Source of the DNA: Candidatus Planktophila lacus
Lineage (GTDB): Bacteria; Actinomycetota; Actinomycetes; Nanopelagicales; Nanopelagicaceae
Assembly: GCF_002288385.1 (NCBI RefSeq)
Contig: NZ_CP016783.1
Location: 310,001 to 374,000, forward strand
Direction of reading: 5' to 3'
Length of the DNA: 64,000 nt
Below, in pieces: positions 53,943 through 63,647 of the stretch (positions are counted from its first letter, which is position 1; each line of letters begins with the position of its first letter). The notes under the pieces were generated by a model that saw only the letters and a program-made list of their open reading frames with translations, made no database searches and was not told where the DNA came from. The translations under genes and the position numbers were made by a program.

Positions 53943-54797
53943 ATGAAGTTAAAAGCCTCATGGAGAAATCAACTCTGGCCGCTGCGCGTTATGCGCCTCT
54001 GGCTTGGCGCTACTTGGATCTACGCCGGTTGGGATAAGGCAAGTGATCCAGGGTTTTTAACTTCTGGTTCTCCAACATTTATCGGATCACAACTTGCGGC
54101 ATACGCGCAAAATTCACCGATTGATTTCTTACTCAACAAAATTTTAGATCACGCAACTCAGGTTGGTATTTTGGTGATGGTTGCAGAATTTGCAATTGGT
54201 TTTGCAACGCTTCTTTGGATAGCGCCAACATGGGCAGCCTTTGGCGGTTTTTTAACCTCCCTATTTCTATGGCTGTCTAGTACATGGAACGTTCAGCCAT
54301 ATTTCTTAGCAAGCAATTCGGTCTACACGGTTTTTTGGTTCACTTATTTCTTATTCCTCTACGGCTCTCGTCGCAAGAGCAATATCTCAATTGATCGCCG
54401 CGGCTTTATCCGCGTTTCATCGATTGCCGCACTAACCGTTGTGGGTGTTGGTCTTGGACGCTTGTTCCCTAAGAAAGCGGCAGCGGTGAGTGCTGGCCCC
54501 GCAAAAATCATTGAAGACGCGTCACTAGCGGTCGGTAAGATACATAACTTCACTTCTAAATCAGGTTCACCTGCAGTTTTATTTAAGAGTAAAACGGGAG
54601 TTTATGCATATTCAGCAGTCTGTACCCATGAAGGATGTACCGTGCAATACAACTCAGCATCTAAGAATCTGCAATGCGGATGCCATGGTGCGGTATTTGA
54701 TCCAGGAAATGATGGAACAGTTGTGACAGGCCCTACAAATAAGCCGCTACCTAAGATTAAGGTAGCCGTTGAAGGTGCCTGGATCGTAGAAGCCTAA
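53943..54797 (+). CDS. DoxX-like membrane domain fused to a Rieske [2Fe-2S] domain
   Basis: 284 residues. Residues about 10-140 form a four-helix DoxX/DoxD-type membrane domain (MRLWLGATWIYAGWDKASDPGFL). Then an internal twin-arginine motif D151-RRGFIR and a fifth helix (159-172), followed by a Rieske domain with C227-T-H229, C232, C245-G-C247-H248, i.e. both cluster pairs plus the stabilising disulfide. The layout suggests a quinone-linked redox protein with the cluster outside the membrane; DoxD relatives are thiosulfate:quinone oxidoreductase parts. The substrate is unknown. TAAATT ends 6 nt before the ATG. Confidence 0.88.
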   Translation: MKLKASWRNQLWPLRVMRLWLGATWIYAGWDKASDPGFLTSGSPTFIGSQLAAYAQNSPIDFLLNKILDHATQVGILVMVAEFAIGFATLLWIAPTWAAFGGFLTSLFLWLSSTWNVQPYFLASNSVYTVFWFTYFLFLYGSRRKSNISIDRRGFIRVSSIAALTVVGVGLGRLFPKKAAAVSAGPAKIIEDASLAVGKIHNFTSKSGSPAVLFKSKTGVYAYSAVCTHEGCTVQYNSASKNLQCGCHGAVFDPGNDGTVVTGPTNKPLPKIKVAVEGAWIVEA

Positions 54798-54853
54798 TAA
54801 TCTTTACACCGAAATCACAGGATTCGCTAAGAAATAAGAGAGATGATCAAGCC

Positions 54854-55969
54854 ATGAAAATCACACGCACACCTCTAAAAGTAACTATCGCTTTTGTTGC
54901 CGGCGCTCTCTTGGCCGGAACCGTTGCAACCGCCGCGACCACAACTTCCGCAGGCAGCGTTGTAGTTTGTGCCGACAACCGCACCCAGGCTTTGACTTTA
55001 GCCAAGAGCAACTCTTGCCCTGTAAACAAGACTGCAATCGAAATTGGCAATAACTCTATAAATGCCAAGACAATTTCAGCGCTAGTCACACCATCTGTGG
55101 TTTCAATCTCCGTAAAGACTGCATCAGGCGGAGGAACCGGATCAGGATCGATCTATAAATCCAATTCGACTATTAGCTACATCATCACCAATAACCACGT
55201 AGTTGAAGCAGCCGCAACTAGCGGCACAATAAAAGTTGAGTTTGCTGATGGCAGTGAAATTGCTGCAACTATTGTGGGCCGTGATCGCATGTATGACATC
55301 GCCGTCTTGCAGGTAAAGAAGGGTAATTTGCCAGCAATTGCACTTGGTGATTCTTCTAAGATCAGCGTAGGCGAAGAAGTTTTAGCAATTGGTTCACCGC
55401 TAGGGCTTGCAAATACCGTAACCCAAGGAATTATCTCTGCCCTTAATCGCCCAGTTACAGCTGGAACAACTGATTCCACATCTTATGTAAATGCGATTCA
55501 AACTGATGCGGCAATCAATCCAGGTAACTCTGGTGGTGCACTCGTTGATGCGCAAGGTCGAATCATCGGCGTTAACTCTGCAATTGCCACTCTCACTTCA
55601 GGTGGAGTCAGCGGCAGCATCGGCTTGGGATTCTCAATTCCGATCAATGAGGCAAAGCGCGTTATCGATGAAATCATTGCAACTGGCAAGTCAACACGTC
55701 CGGTTATGGGCGTTGTCTTCGATGATGTAACAGCAGATACCCAAGCAAAGATTCTGCAGCTAACTCCTGGTGAGGGCGCAGAAAAGGCTGGCGTAATTGT
55801 TGGTTCGATCATCAAATCAATCGATGGCGTAAAGATCGCCAATCGTGATGCTGCCATTGTGAAGATCCGTTCGTACGCACCAGGTGCAGTTATTACAGTG
55901 GTAATGACCTTGCCTGATGGATCATCAAAGACCTACAAGGTCACACTCGGAACAGCTCCCGCGGTTTAA
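54854..55969 (+). CDS. HtrA/DegP-like serine protease with PDZ domain
   Basis: 371 residues. Signal peptide or anchor (TIAFVAGALLAGTVATAATT), a short Cys-bordered segment (C39, C55), then trypsin-like domain with H115 (TNNHVVEA), D148 (MYDIAVLQV) and S226 (NPGNSGGALV), and one PDZ domain (GVIVGSIIKSIDGVKIANRDAAI). Extracytoplasmic protein quality control. GATGAT lies 6 nt before the ATG. Confidence 0.93.
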   Translation: MKITRTPLKVTIAFVAGALLAGTVATAATTTSAGSVVVCADNRTQALTLAKSNSCPVNKTAIEIGNNSINAKTISALVTPSVVSISVKTASGGGTGSGSIYKSNSTISYIITNNHVVEAAATSGTIKVEFADGSEIAATIVGRDRMYDIAVLQVKKGNLPAIALGDSSKISVGEEVLAIGSPLGLANTVTQGIISALNRPVTAGTTDSTSYVNAIQTDAAINPGNSGGALVDAQGRIIGVNSAIATLTSGGVSGSIGLGFSIPINEAKRVIDEIIATGKSTRPVMGVVFDDVTADTQAKILQLTPGEGAEKAGVIVGSIIKSIDGVKIANRDAAIVKIRSYAPGAVITVVMTLPDGSSKTYKVTLGTAPAV

Positions 55970-56005
55970 TTCACCTAAAAGTTAGGTGCGCGGTAGCCTT
56001 CACCC

Positions 56006-56242
56006 ATGGCGTTATTTAAGTTAGAGATCTCTCTTCCAGATCGACCAGGTTCACTTGGCCTGCTGGCATCTGCAATTGGCGCAGCCGGTGCAGATATCCG
56101 CGGCTTAACTGTTCTGAAATCTGAGGATGGCCGTGGTTTTGACGAAGTAACCGTTGCCGTGCCTGGATCTGATCCAACAGATTTAATTGAGGTTCTAGGC
56201 GCAATCGGTGGCGTTGAAGTTATCTCGTTTAACGCTCTCTAA
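56006..56242 (+). CDS. Stand-alone ACT-domain protein
   Basis: 78 residues, a single ACT fold: LFKLEISLPDRPGSLGLLASAIGAAGADIRGLTVL with the D-R-P-G-S-L ligand loop. Such small ACT proteins usually sense an amino acid; which one is unknown. TAGCCT ends 6 nt before the ATG. Its stop overlaps that of galK by 4 bases. Confidence 0.85.
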   Translation: MALFKLEISLPDRPGSLGLLASAIGAAGADIRGLTVLKSEDGRGFDEVTVAVPGSDPTDLIEVLGAIGGVEVISFNAL

Positions 56243-57372
56243 TTACTGATTACAGCTGCGCCGCTACTTGGTAGCGAAGTAAAAAACCTTGGTTCAGTAA
56301 AGCCTGCTGATTTAAATGCCGCAGCTATTGCAACCTTTGCTTGATCAATATCGGCAACTTTAAAGAGCGCTATAGCGCTTCCGCCAAAACCTCCACCAAT
56401 CATTCGCCCGCCCAGTGATTTATTGGCGAGAGCGGTTGCGACAGCGAGATCTAACTCGGGGCAAGATATCTCAAAGAGATCGCGTAACGATGCGTGTGAT
56501 TGGGTCAAGATTTCGCCAACTGATTTGAAATCAGCGAGTTTCAAGTGTTCAACGCATTGGTGCACGCGGGCAATGTCATTTACAACATGTTCGGCTCGCA
56601 TATATTCAAGTTCGGTTAACTTTGAACGCGAACTTTCCAACTGCGAAATTGAAGAATCACGTAACGCCTTGATGCCGAGTTTTGCCGCTGCAGATTCGCA
56701 AGAGGCGCGTCGTTCGGCGTAACCACCATCGACTAGCGCGTGGTGGGCTCGGGTATCAATAATTAAAAGCTCAAGGCCAGAACTTGCTAGATCAAAAGGA
56801 ATTTGTTCGGTGCTTAGGTCGCGACAATCAAGTAAGAGCGCGCTACCTGCCTGCGCCATAAGCGATACCGATTGATCCATGATTCCGCAGGGCATTCCTA
56901 CATATTCATTTTCAGAACGTTGAGCTAAACGCGCTAGATCAGGTAGCGATAGATCTGCTGTAAATAATTGATTGAGTGCGATTGCGATCGAACACTCCAG
57001 TGCGGCAGATGAAGATAAACCTGCACCGAGTGCGACTCGACCATCGACCAAGATATCTAACCCAGTCGTTATGCGATTACCAAAAGCCCAGATAACTCCC
57101 AAGATGTAACGTTCCCAATCGCCAGCTTTATCAGGGGATATCTGATCAAGAGAAGTTTCAATTACTTCACCGGGACGTTGTGCTGATGCGATTCGGATCT
57201 TTCGATCGCTGCGTCGTTTAATTGCTGCATAGGTTCGATCGCTGATAGCAAATGGCATAACAAAGCCATCGCAATAATCGACATGTTCTCCGATTAAATT
57301 AACGCGCCCCGGCGCCTCGGAAATCATTTCTGGTGCTTGCCCAAAGAGCGCTGTGAAATCAGAGCTCAACAT
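56239..57372 (-). CDS. galK: Galactokinase
   Basis: 377 residues of the GHMP kinase family: sugar signature APGRVNLIGEHVDYCDGFVMPFAI, ATP loop ALGAGLSSSAALECSIAIAL and late GRMIGGGFGGSAIAL. Catalytic Asp in MPCGIMDQSVSLM. Phosphorylates galactose at C1. Overlaps galT by 14 bases, so galT-galK is a coupled Leloir unit; galE is not in the window. Confidence 0.95.
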   Translation of the reverse strand: MLSSDFTALFGQAPEMISEAPGRVNLIGEHVDYCDGFVMPFAISDRTYAAIKRRSDRKIRIASAQRPGEVIETSLDQISPDKAGDWERYILGVIWAFGNRITTGLDILVDGRVALGAGLSSSAALECSIAIALNQLFTADLSLPDLARLAQRSENEYVGMPCGIMDQSVSLMAQAGSALLLDCRDLSTEQIPFDLASSGLELLIIDTRAHHALVDGGYAERRASCESAAAKLGIKALRDSSISQLESSRSKLTELEYMRAEHVVNDIARVHQCVEHLKLADFKSVGEILTQSHASLRDLFEISCPELDLAVATALANKSLGGRMIGGGFGGSAIALFKVADIDQAKVAIAAAFKSAGFTEPRFFTSLPSSGAAVISN

Positions 57373-58471
57373 CTCGCAACTGACCTGCAGATTGTTCAGG
57401 CTTTAGATCCATGATGAACGCACCCATCGCAGATTCGCTACCTGCTAAATACTTTAACTTGCCAGGTGCGCGGCGCACACTAGTGATCTGCCAATGCAGG
57501 CGCAGTAAATCGCGACCTTCGCGCACCGGTGCTTGATGCCAGGTTGCGATGTAGGCCATATCAATTCCGAAGACGCCATCTAAGCGGCGCATAACTTCTA
57601 GCGAAATCTCTGGAAAAGCATCTGCTTGTTCTGGAGTTAGTTCAGCCAAGTCGGCAACTGGATTAAGCGGTGCCACATGTATTTCAAATGGATATCGAGC
57701 AGCATATGGAACAAAGGCCACCCAGTGAGCGTTCTTTGCAACGATACGAACCTGGTCTTTTAATTCGCGGGCAAGCACATCATCAAATAAAACTTTGCCG
57801 GTTTCATCCATATATTTGCGTGCAACTGCCAGCATCTTCTGAACTCGCGAAGGCAGATACGAATAGGCATAAATTTGGCCGTGTGGGTGAGAGAGAGTTA
57901 CGCCAACTTCTTCACCACGATTTTCAAATGGTGCGATGTGATGTATATATGGCTCTTGTGAGAGTTCGCGCACGCGGTCGATCCACGCTTCAAGCAGAAC
58001 GCGCACGCGTTGTGGCGTTAAATCTTTAAAAGAACCACCATGGTTATCGGTAAAGCAGATTACTTCGCACTTTCCCGCAGCGGTTCCGGCATCTGTTTCT
58101 GGACCGACCATATCGGGTGCGGCCCAATCACCTTCTGGTTTGCGTAGCGAAGGTGAGCGGTTATCAAAGACCACAACTTCATAATTTGTATCAGGAACTT
58201 CAGTTAGGAGTTCACCTTTTGTCGGACAGAGCGGACATAACTCTTTCGGTGGCAAGAAGATCCGCCCCTGACGGTGGGCCGCCATTACAACCCATTCATT
58301 TAGCAGCGGATCAAGGCGAAGTTCGCCGATACCAGGTTGCTCTTCTTTAGGGCGTTGATCTTGTGCTGTGCGAGATTGACCTTGCGAGTCGTAATACCGA
58401 ATGGTGCGGCCATCTGCCATCGCTAAATTATTGCGAATAACTCCAGCGCTTAGCTTTTTCTGCTCGCTCAT
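57359..58471 (-). CDS. galT: Galactose-1-phosphate uridylyltransferase
   Basis: 370 residues. Histidine-triad active site HPHGQIYAYSYLP preceded by FENRGEEVGVTLS; zinc cysteines in ELCPLCPTKGE; RSPSLRKPEGDW near the N-terminal half. Exchanges UMP between UDP-glucose and galactose-1-P. First gene of galT-galK. Confidence 0.95.
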   Translation of the reverse strand: MSEQKKLSAGVIRNNLAMADGRTIRYYDSQGQSRTAQDQRPKEEQPGIGELRLDPLLNEWVVMAAHRQGRIFLPPKELCPLCPTKGELLTEVPDTNYEVVVFDNRSPSLRKPEGDWAAPDMVGPETDAGTAAGKCEVICFTDNHGGSFKDLTPQRVRVLLEAWIDRVRELSQEPYIHHIAPFENRGEEVGVTLSHPHGQIYAYSYLPSRVQKMLAVARKYMDETGKVLFDDVLARELKDQVRIVAKNAHWVAFVPYAARYPFEIHVAPLNPVADLAELTPEQADAFPEISLEVMRRLDGVFGIDMAYIATWHQAPVREGRDLLRLHWQITSVRRAPGKLKYLAGSESAMGAFIMDLKPEQSAGQLRDVEL

Positions 58472-58510
58472 AATGGGTTAACTCTAAGCCTTAACGGGTG
58501 CGATTTAGCG

Positions 58511-60010
58511 TTATTCAACCCAGTTAAAGGTCCGCTCCACTGCACGTTTCCATTGCGCTGCGCCAATGGTTCGGGTTTTCTCATCACTTTCTGCCTGCCA
58601 TCGCCGATCTTGGCGCCATTGCGCTTTAACTTCATCGGTTGATTTCCAGAAACCAATTGCTAAGCCCGCTGCATATGCCGCACCTAGCGCTGTGGTTTCG
58701 GTTATCAAAGGTTTGACTATCTCGATGCCCATTACATCTGCTTGTAATTGCATACATAGTTGATTTGCAGTTATACCGCCATCAACTTTCATCTCAGTCA
58801 TTGCAATGCCGCTATCTGCAACCATCGCTTCCATAATCTCCATAGTTTGATAGCAAATCGCATCCAAGGCAGCACGGGCTAGGTGTGCCTTAGTTGTGGC
58901 ACGCGTTAGACCAACAATTACTCCACGCGCATCACTGCGCCAATACGGTGCAAATAGACCAGAGAAGGCGGGTACAAAGTAAACCCCGCCAGAGTCTTTT
59001 ACTTGTAGCGCAAGTGCTTCGACTTCAGATGCAGATGAAATTATTCCGAGTTGATCACGTAACCATTGAATAGCTGAGCCAGTTACCGCAACTGAGCCTT
59101 CAAGGGCATATTGCGCAGGTTGGTCGCCGAATTTGAAGCAGACTGTTGTTAAGAGACCATGTTTGGAGCGAACAATTTCGGTTCCGGTATTTAGCAGCGC
59201 AAAGTTACCGGTGCCATAAGTAGTCTTGGAACTTCCCTTTTCAAAACAGGCTTGGCCAACCATGGCAGCATGTTGATCGCCGAGAATTCCGGCGATAGGG
59301 ATTTGGGCTGCAAAGGGACCGCTCTTAATAGATTCACCATAAACTTCAGATGATGATTTGATCTCAGGCAGAATTGCTAATGGGATATCAAAGATCTCCA
59401 GCAGCTCGCTATCCCAAGCAAGAGTCTGCAGGTTCATAAGCATGGTGCGCGATGCATTTGTTACATCTGTTATGTGCAGACCGCCAGATAAATTCCAGGT
59501 GAGCCAAGAATCAATCGTGCCAATGCGAAGGCTTCCTGCGGCTAGCGCCTGTTTAACAGAAGCCACATTATTTAGCAGCCAATTGACTTTGCTCGCTGAA
59601 AAATAAGGCGCAATCGCAAGGCCGGTGCGGCTAGTTAGGAGTTCCTTATCTGATTGAGATAGGCCGTCTAGGAAATCAGCTGTCCGGGTATCTTGCCAAA
59701 CAATTGCGTTATGTAGCGCCTTACCGGTCTGCGCATCCCAGGCCACGATCGTTTCGCGTTGATTGGTAATGCCTATTGCACTTATTTCTATCGAATCCAG
59801 ACCAGCCTTTTTTTCAGCGGCGGAAATTGCTTCTTTGATCACCGATTGTGTGTTCTGCCAGATCTCACCAGCATCGTGCTCTACCCAACCAGGGTGAGGG
59901 GTGAATTGTTCGTGTTCCTTCTGAGCAATAGCAATAACAGCGCCTGATTTATCAAAGATCATGCAACGAGTGCTGCTCGTTCCTTGATCAAGACTGGCTA
60001 TATATGACAT
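58511..60010 (-). CDS. glpK: Glycerol kinase
   Basis: 499 residues, FGGY family: SYIASLDQGTSSTRCMIFDKSG, NQRETIVAWDAQTGKALHNAIVWQDTRT, GDQHAAMVGQACFEKGSSKTTYGTGNF and DGGITANQLCMQLQADV. Makes glycerol-3-phosphate, the substrate of the divergent glpD. TAGGCT ends 7 nt before the ATG and overlaps an aagga ribosome-like site. No GlpF facilitator is in the window. Confidence 0.97.
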   Translation of the reverse strand: MSYIASLDQGTSSTRCMIFDKSGAVIAIAQKEHEQFTPHPGWVEHDAGEIWQNTQSVIKEAISAAEKKAGLDSIEISAIGITNQRETIVAWDAQTGKALHNAIVWQDTRTADFLDGLSQSDKELLTSRTGLAIAPYFSASKVNWLLNNVASVKQALAAGSLRIGTIDSWLTWNLSGGLHITDVTNASRTMLMNLQTLAWDSELLEIFDIPLAILPEIKSSSEVYGESIKSGPFAAQIPIAGILGDQHAAMVGQACFEKGSSKTTYGTGNFALLNTGTEIVRSKHGLLTTVCFKFGDQPAQYALEGSVAVTGSAIQWLRDQLGIISSASEVEALALQVKDSGGVYFVPAFSGLFAPYWRSDARGVIVGLTRATTKAHLARAALDAICYQTMEIMEAMVADSGIAMTEMKVDGGITANQLCMQLQADVMGIEIVKPLITETTALGAAYAAGLAIGFWKSTDEVKAQWRQDRRWQAESDEKTRTIGAAQWKRAVERTFNWVE

Positions 60011-60060
60011 ATCCTTAAGCCTATAACGAAAGTATTCGAGACGGTAGGGCGGGAGAGTAA

Positions 60061-61722
60061 ATGTTTGATTCGCAGTTAAATCCTGCGCAACGTATCGCCG
60101 CCCTTAAGTCTTTGGCATCAGATGAATTCGATGTACTAATTATTGGCGGGGGAGTCACGGGTGTTGGTTCAGCGTTAGATGCCGCATCACGCGGATTGAA
60201 AGTAGCTCTAGTAGAAAACCAAGATATTGCAGCCGGTACATCAAGCCGCTCAAGCAAGTTGATTCACGGTGGACTTCGCTATCTAGAACAATATGATTTT
60301 AAGTTAGTTCGCGAAGCGTTGCATGAGCGCGAGTTAATGGTTTCCTCGCTAGCACCACATTTAGTTAAGCCTGTTGGATTCTTATATCCGCTCCATGAAA
60401 AGTATCGCGAACGCACGTATGTCGGTGCAGGTCTTGCTCTCTACGATGTGCTCCGCGGTTTTCAGCGCGCACTTCCTTGGCATAAACATTTAAGCGAGAA
60501 GAAAATCGCAACCACCGCGCCATCTTTACGTGGCGATCTGATTAATGGTGCAATCAAGTACTTTGACGCTCAGGTAGACGATGCTCGTCACACCTTGGCT
60601 GTTGCACGTACTGCAGCGCGCCACGGAGCAATTATCGCTACCCGCGTTCAGTGCGAAGAGCTAGTTCGCGATGGAAAGCGCGTAGTTGGCGCGAAGGTTC
60701 GCGACCTTAACTCTGGCAAGAAGATAACTGTTAGCGCGAAGGTAACTGTGATGTGCGCTGGTGTTTGGAGCGATGAGCTCCATGAGAAATTTGGAATCAA
60801 ACCTGGATATAAAGTCGCCATGAGTAAAGGCGCACATATCGTGTTGCCAAAGAGCGCGATTAAATCTGAGGCCGGAATAATCCTGAAAACTTCAGTTTCA
60901 GTCCTATTTATTATTCCTTGGGCCGATAAATGGATTGTTGGTACAACAGATACTCCATATAAGGCAGATCGCACCAACCCGGTCGCCACTAAAGAAGATG
61001 TTGAATACATAATTGATCAGGCAAATCGCGTGTTACATCCCAAGATTGATGCCGCTGACATTCTCGGTGTTTATGCTGGCTTGCGTCCGCTGGTGGCAAA
61101 CGCAGCAGGAGCCACAACCACAAAACTCTCACGCGAACACACCGTCGATCGCCCAGTCCCAGGATTTGTAAGTATCGCCGGCGGCAAGTACACCACCTAT
61201 CGCGTTATGGGTAAGGATGTTATTGATCTAGCCGTTAACGATCTACGTCGCATCGTTGCCGAATCAATTACCGAGAAATTACCTGCAATTGGCGCTGATG
61301 GTTACTTTGCTTTGGTGCAACAGAGTGCGCAGTTGGCACAGATGAGCGGCTTAGCGCAAACAACAATTACTCATCTCCTAGATCGCTACGGATCGCTAAT
61401 TAACGAAATATTTGAAATCATCGACGCAGATAAGAAGATGGCAGAACCGCTCACGCCAGAACTTGCCTATCTAAAAGCAGAGATCATTTATGCAGTAACC
61501 CATGAGGGAGCACAGAGCGTTGATGATGTTCTCTCTCGCCGCACGCGAATTGCATTTGAAGCAAGCGATGGCGGCGAAGCGATTGCCGCAACAGTTGCCA
61601 CACTGATCGCTCCGATATTGGGTTGGGATGCCGCGGCGAAGAAAGCGTCCGTTTCTGAATTTACAAACCATTTAAAGAACGAACGAGCTGCGCTAGATAA
61701 ATTGCTTACTCGTACCCGCTAA
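60061..61722 (+). CDS. glpD: Aerobic glycerol-3-phosphate dehydrogenase
   Basis: 553 residues. FAD fingerprint DVLIIGGGVTGVGSALDAASRGLKVALVE, substrate region SSKLIHGGLRYLEQYDFKLVREALHER, WIVGTTDTPY and GGKYTTYRVMG; C-terminal helical cap. Oxidises glycerol-3-P to dihydroxyacetone-P and passes electrons to quinone at the membrane. ggag ribosome site. Divergent from glpK, overlapping stop with a lysozyme gene. Confidence 0.95.
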   Translation: MFDSQLNPAQRIAALKSLASDEFDVLIIGGGVTGVGSALDAASRGLKVALVENQDIAAGTSSRSSKLIHGGLRYLEQYDFKLVREALHERELMVSSLAPHLVKPVGFLYPLHEKYRERTYVGAGLALYDVLRGFQRALPWHKHLSEKKIATTAPSLRGDLINGAIKYFDAQVDDARHTLAVARTAARHGAIIATRVQCEELVRDGKRVVGAKVRDLNSGKKITVSAKVTVMCAGVWSDELHEKFGIKPGYKVAMSKGAHIVLPKSAIKSEAGIILKTSVSVLFIIPWADKWIVGTTDTPYKADRTNPVATKEDVEYIIDQANRVLHPKIDAADILGVYAGLRPLVANAAGATTTKLSREHTVDRPVPGFVSIAGGKYTTYRVMGKDVIDLAVNDLRRIVAESITEKLPAIGADGYFALVQQSAQLAQMSGLAQTTITHLLDRYGSLINEIFEIIDADKKMAEPLTPELAYLKAEIIYAVTHEGAQSVDDVLSRRTRIAFEASDGGEAIAATVATLIAPILGWDAAAKKASVSEFTNHLKNERAALDKLLTRTR

Positions 61723-63341
61723 TTCTTAATCTGATTCCTGCATCCATCAGTAGTTGGCTTCTTTGTAGGAGCAACAGTTGGCTTCGGAGTAGGTGTTGGT
61801 AGGTTTGGATCTCCCGGCAAAATCGATAGCGTAATTGGTGATCGACTTTCTGCGTGGGTACCAGTTGCATCTTTAAATCCGATTCGCCCGGTCCATGTTC
61901 CCGCAGGTATTCCCTTAATAGTTAGCTTCCAAGATCCGCTAGTTGATCTAACCACCGTCTGAACTGGCTTAGGTTCGATTGGATTATCAGAGTTGGTATA
62001 GAAACGAACCGTTCCTGTCACAACTGGTTTGCCATCTGGGCGAGTTACATCAACTTCTAACGTCACAGGTTTATCACTGGTCGTAAATTTCAAATTCTTA
62101 AATACCAATGTGCTTGTTTCATTGATTGGCATTTGATCAACTACTTCGGGAAACCAACTTCCCTTGACCAAATCTAAGAAGGCGCTTGGCTCGCCTCGGA
62201 ATACATTTAAATCAAGGCGCGATCCGGGAACTCCATACTTTGGTGCGATACCGCAGGAAGAGTATTGCCAGATGATCCATTGTGATGAGCAGTTAGCAGC
62301 GGTCCAAGAGTGCACATAGCAACCGCCTTCCTTAAGCCCAGGTTGTCCAAGTGGATCGGCGGGATCAATTCCATATTGCGCCAGCCAGAGTGGATATTGG
62401 CGCAGCTCGTTATCACGGACCATCGCACCTTCCAAGAAGCTCGGGTATGAATACAAGATTGGCATACGGTCGGTTTTTTCGCGCAGCACTTTAAGGAAAG
62501 TTTTTGCCCAGAGAGTTATCTGCGCCTTTGGTAGATATCTGGCACAAGTTTTCCCAGACAGGCGCACACAGTTATTCTCTAAATCAAGCGCATAAGGAAG
62601 GTCGCGATCGTTGTAGCCGCCAAGTGCGCCGAGGCGCCAGATAACTTTCTGAGCTTGGGTTTGCGCATCAGTTATTACTTCAGCATCTGTCTTTACATCT
62701 GGCAAAACCGCATAATGGTAGAAACCGGTATACATTCCTGCAGCCTGCGCCGCCAATCTATCCATGATCACATATTTCAAGGCAAGCGCATCTGCTTCAT
62801 CGCGAGAATCCGATGCTTTGATCATTACAAAGCGCATTCCAGCGCTGTACTTCTTAACAAAATCAATCGGTGCGCCATTCGGATGTTGCCATCGACTTAC
62901 ATCAGAGCCATGGATTCGCCCGCCTGGACCGAGCTGATCAATCATTACTGTTGATGAAGCGCTAGAAATTTCAGGAACAGAGCGCACTGTTATCTCACGG
63001 ATATTTGAGTAAATACTCTTTGAGCCTATTTTTACCTTGGCGCGATATTTAACTTGGGCATTTAGCGCGGTCGCAACAGCGACAACTTTCCAAGTTCCCA
63101 CCCGCGCTGTTCTAGTTTGAAATCTCGTATCTTGCCATTTGCCATTTAACTGGATCTGGATCTCTACCTTTACCGCAGATTTTGCCGGCTTTAGATTTCC
63201 GTAGAGAGTGACAACTGGTTCTTCTCCACCCGGAGTTTGAAGGACGGTCAGGCTCAACTTTGAGGTAGCAGCGTTACTTGAAACAGTTTGAATTGAGAAG
63301 AGCGCAAGGCTCATGACAAGCACCGAAATTATTTTTTTCAA
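61719..63341 (-). CDS. Secreted GH25 lysozyme-like muramidase
   Basis: 540 residues. Sec signal peptide, N-terminal beta-rich Ig-like domain (about 28-122), GH25 catalytic domain (about 143-390) with D147 in HGSDVSRWQ, D253 and E255 in ALDLENN, and WQYSSC ... SRLDLNVF; then a second beta domain and a Pro/Thr/Lys linker tail (TPTPKPTVAPTKKPTT) ending near CRNQIKN. The acidic catalytic set is complete. Cleaves peptidoglycan, either for wall turnover or against others. Its stop overlaps that of glpD; its ATG overlaps the small gene upstream by 4 bases. Confidence 0.92.
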   Translation of the reverse strand: MKKIISVLVMSLALFSIQTVSSNAATSKLSLTVLQTPGGEEPVVTLYGNLKPAKSAVKVEIQIQLNGKWQDTRFQTRTARVGTWKVVAVATALNAQVKYRAKVKIGSKSIYSNIREITVRSVPEISSASSTVMIDQLGPGGRIHGSDVSRWQHPNGAPIDFVKKYSAGMRFVMIKASDSRDEADALALKYVIMDRLAAQAAGMYTGFYHYAVLPDVKTDAEVITDAQTQAQKVIWRLGALGGYNDRDLPYALDLENNCVRLSGKTCARYLPKAQITLWAKTFLKVLREKTDRMPILYSYPSFLEGAMVRDNELRQYPLWLAQYGIDPADPLGQPGLKEGGCYVHSWTAANCSSQWIIWQYSSCGIAPKYGVPGSRLDLNVFRGEPSAFLDLVKGSWFPEVVDQMPINETSTLVFKNLKFTTSDKPVTLEVDVTRPDGKPVVTGTVRFYTNSDNPIEPKPVQTVVRSTSGSWKLTIKGIPAGTWTGRIGFKDATGTHAESRSPITLSILPGDPNLPTPTPKPTVAPTKKPTTDGCRNQIKN

Positions 63342-63610
63342 GCTAATTCCTCAATTTCAATCGAAGTAGATAGAACTTCTTGGATTGAGGCCTTAAGTGA
63401 GTTCTCTAGCTTTACTCTCGTCGGAGAGTATTCATGCCCACCAGAGAATTTGCGGGCATCAGAGAAATCCAATTTCAAGGTAGTTCCGTCGAATTCGGCA
63501 AGGCGAGCATCGAAGTAGGCGATCCAAGCGACGCGATCATGCGACTCAAGATGGTCTAAAACATCATTCCACCGGCTACGAAGTTCGGCCAAAGTAAGGG
63601 AAGTGGACAT
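63338..63610 (-). CDS. Small protein resembling the DnaX C-terminal domain
   Basis: 90 residues: LTLAELRSRWNDVLDHLESHDRVAWIAYFDARLAEFDGTTLKLDF resembles the tail domain that follows the ATPase of actinobacterial DNA polymerase III gamma/tau (pattern W-x-x-V-L ... A-W ... D-G-x-x-L-x-L-x-F). Here it stands alone, coupled by a 4-base overlap to the lysozyme gene. The likeness is from memory of the family and needs a profile search. TAAAGT ends 7 nt before the ATG. Confidence 0.6.
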   Translation of the reverse strand: MSTSLTLAELRSRWNDVLDHLESHDRVAWIAYFDARLAEFDGTTLKLDFSDARKFSGGHEYSPTRVKLENSLKASIQEVLSTSIEIEELA

Positions 63611-63647
63611 GGCACAAACTTTAGTGGCTGCGTTAAATAAGTTAGAG

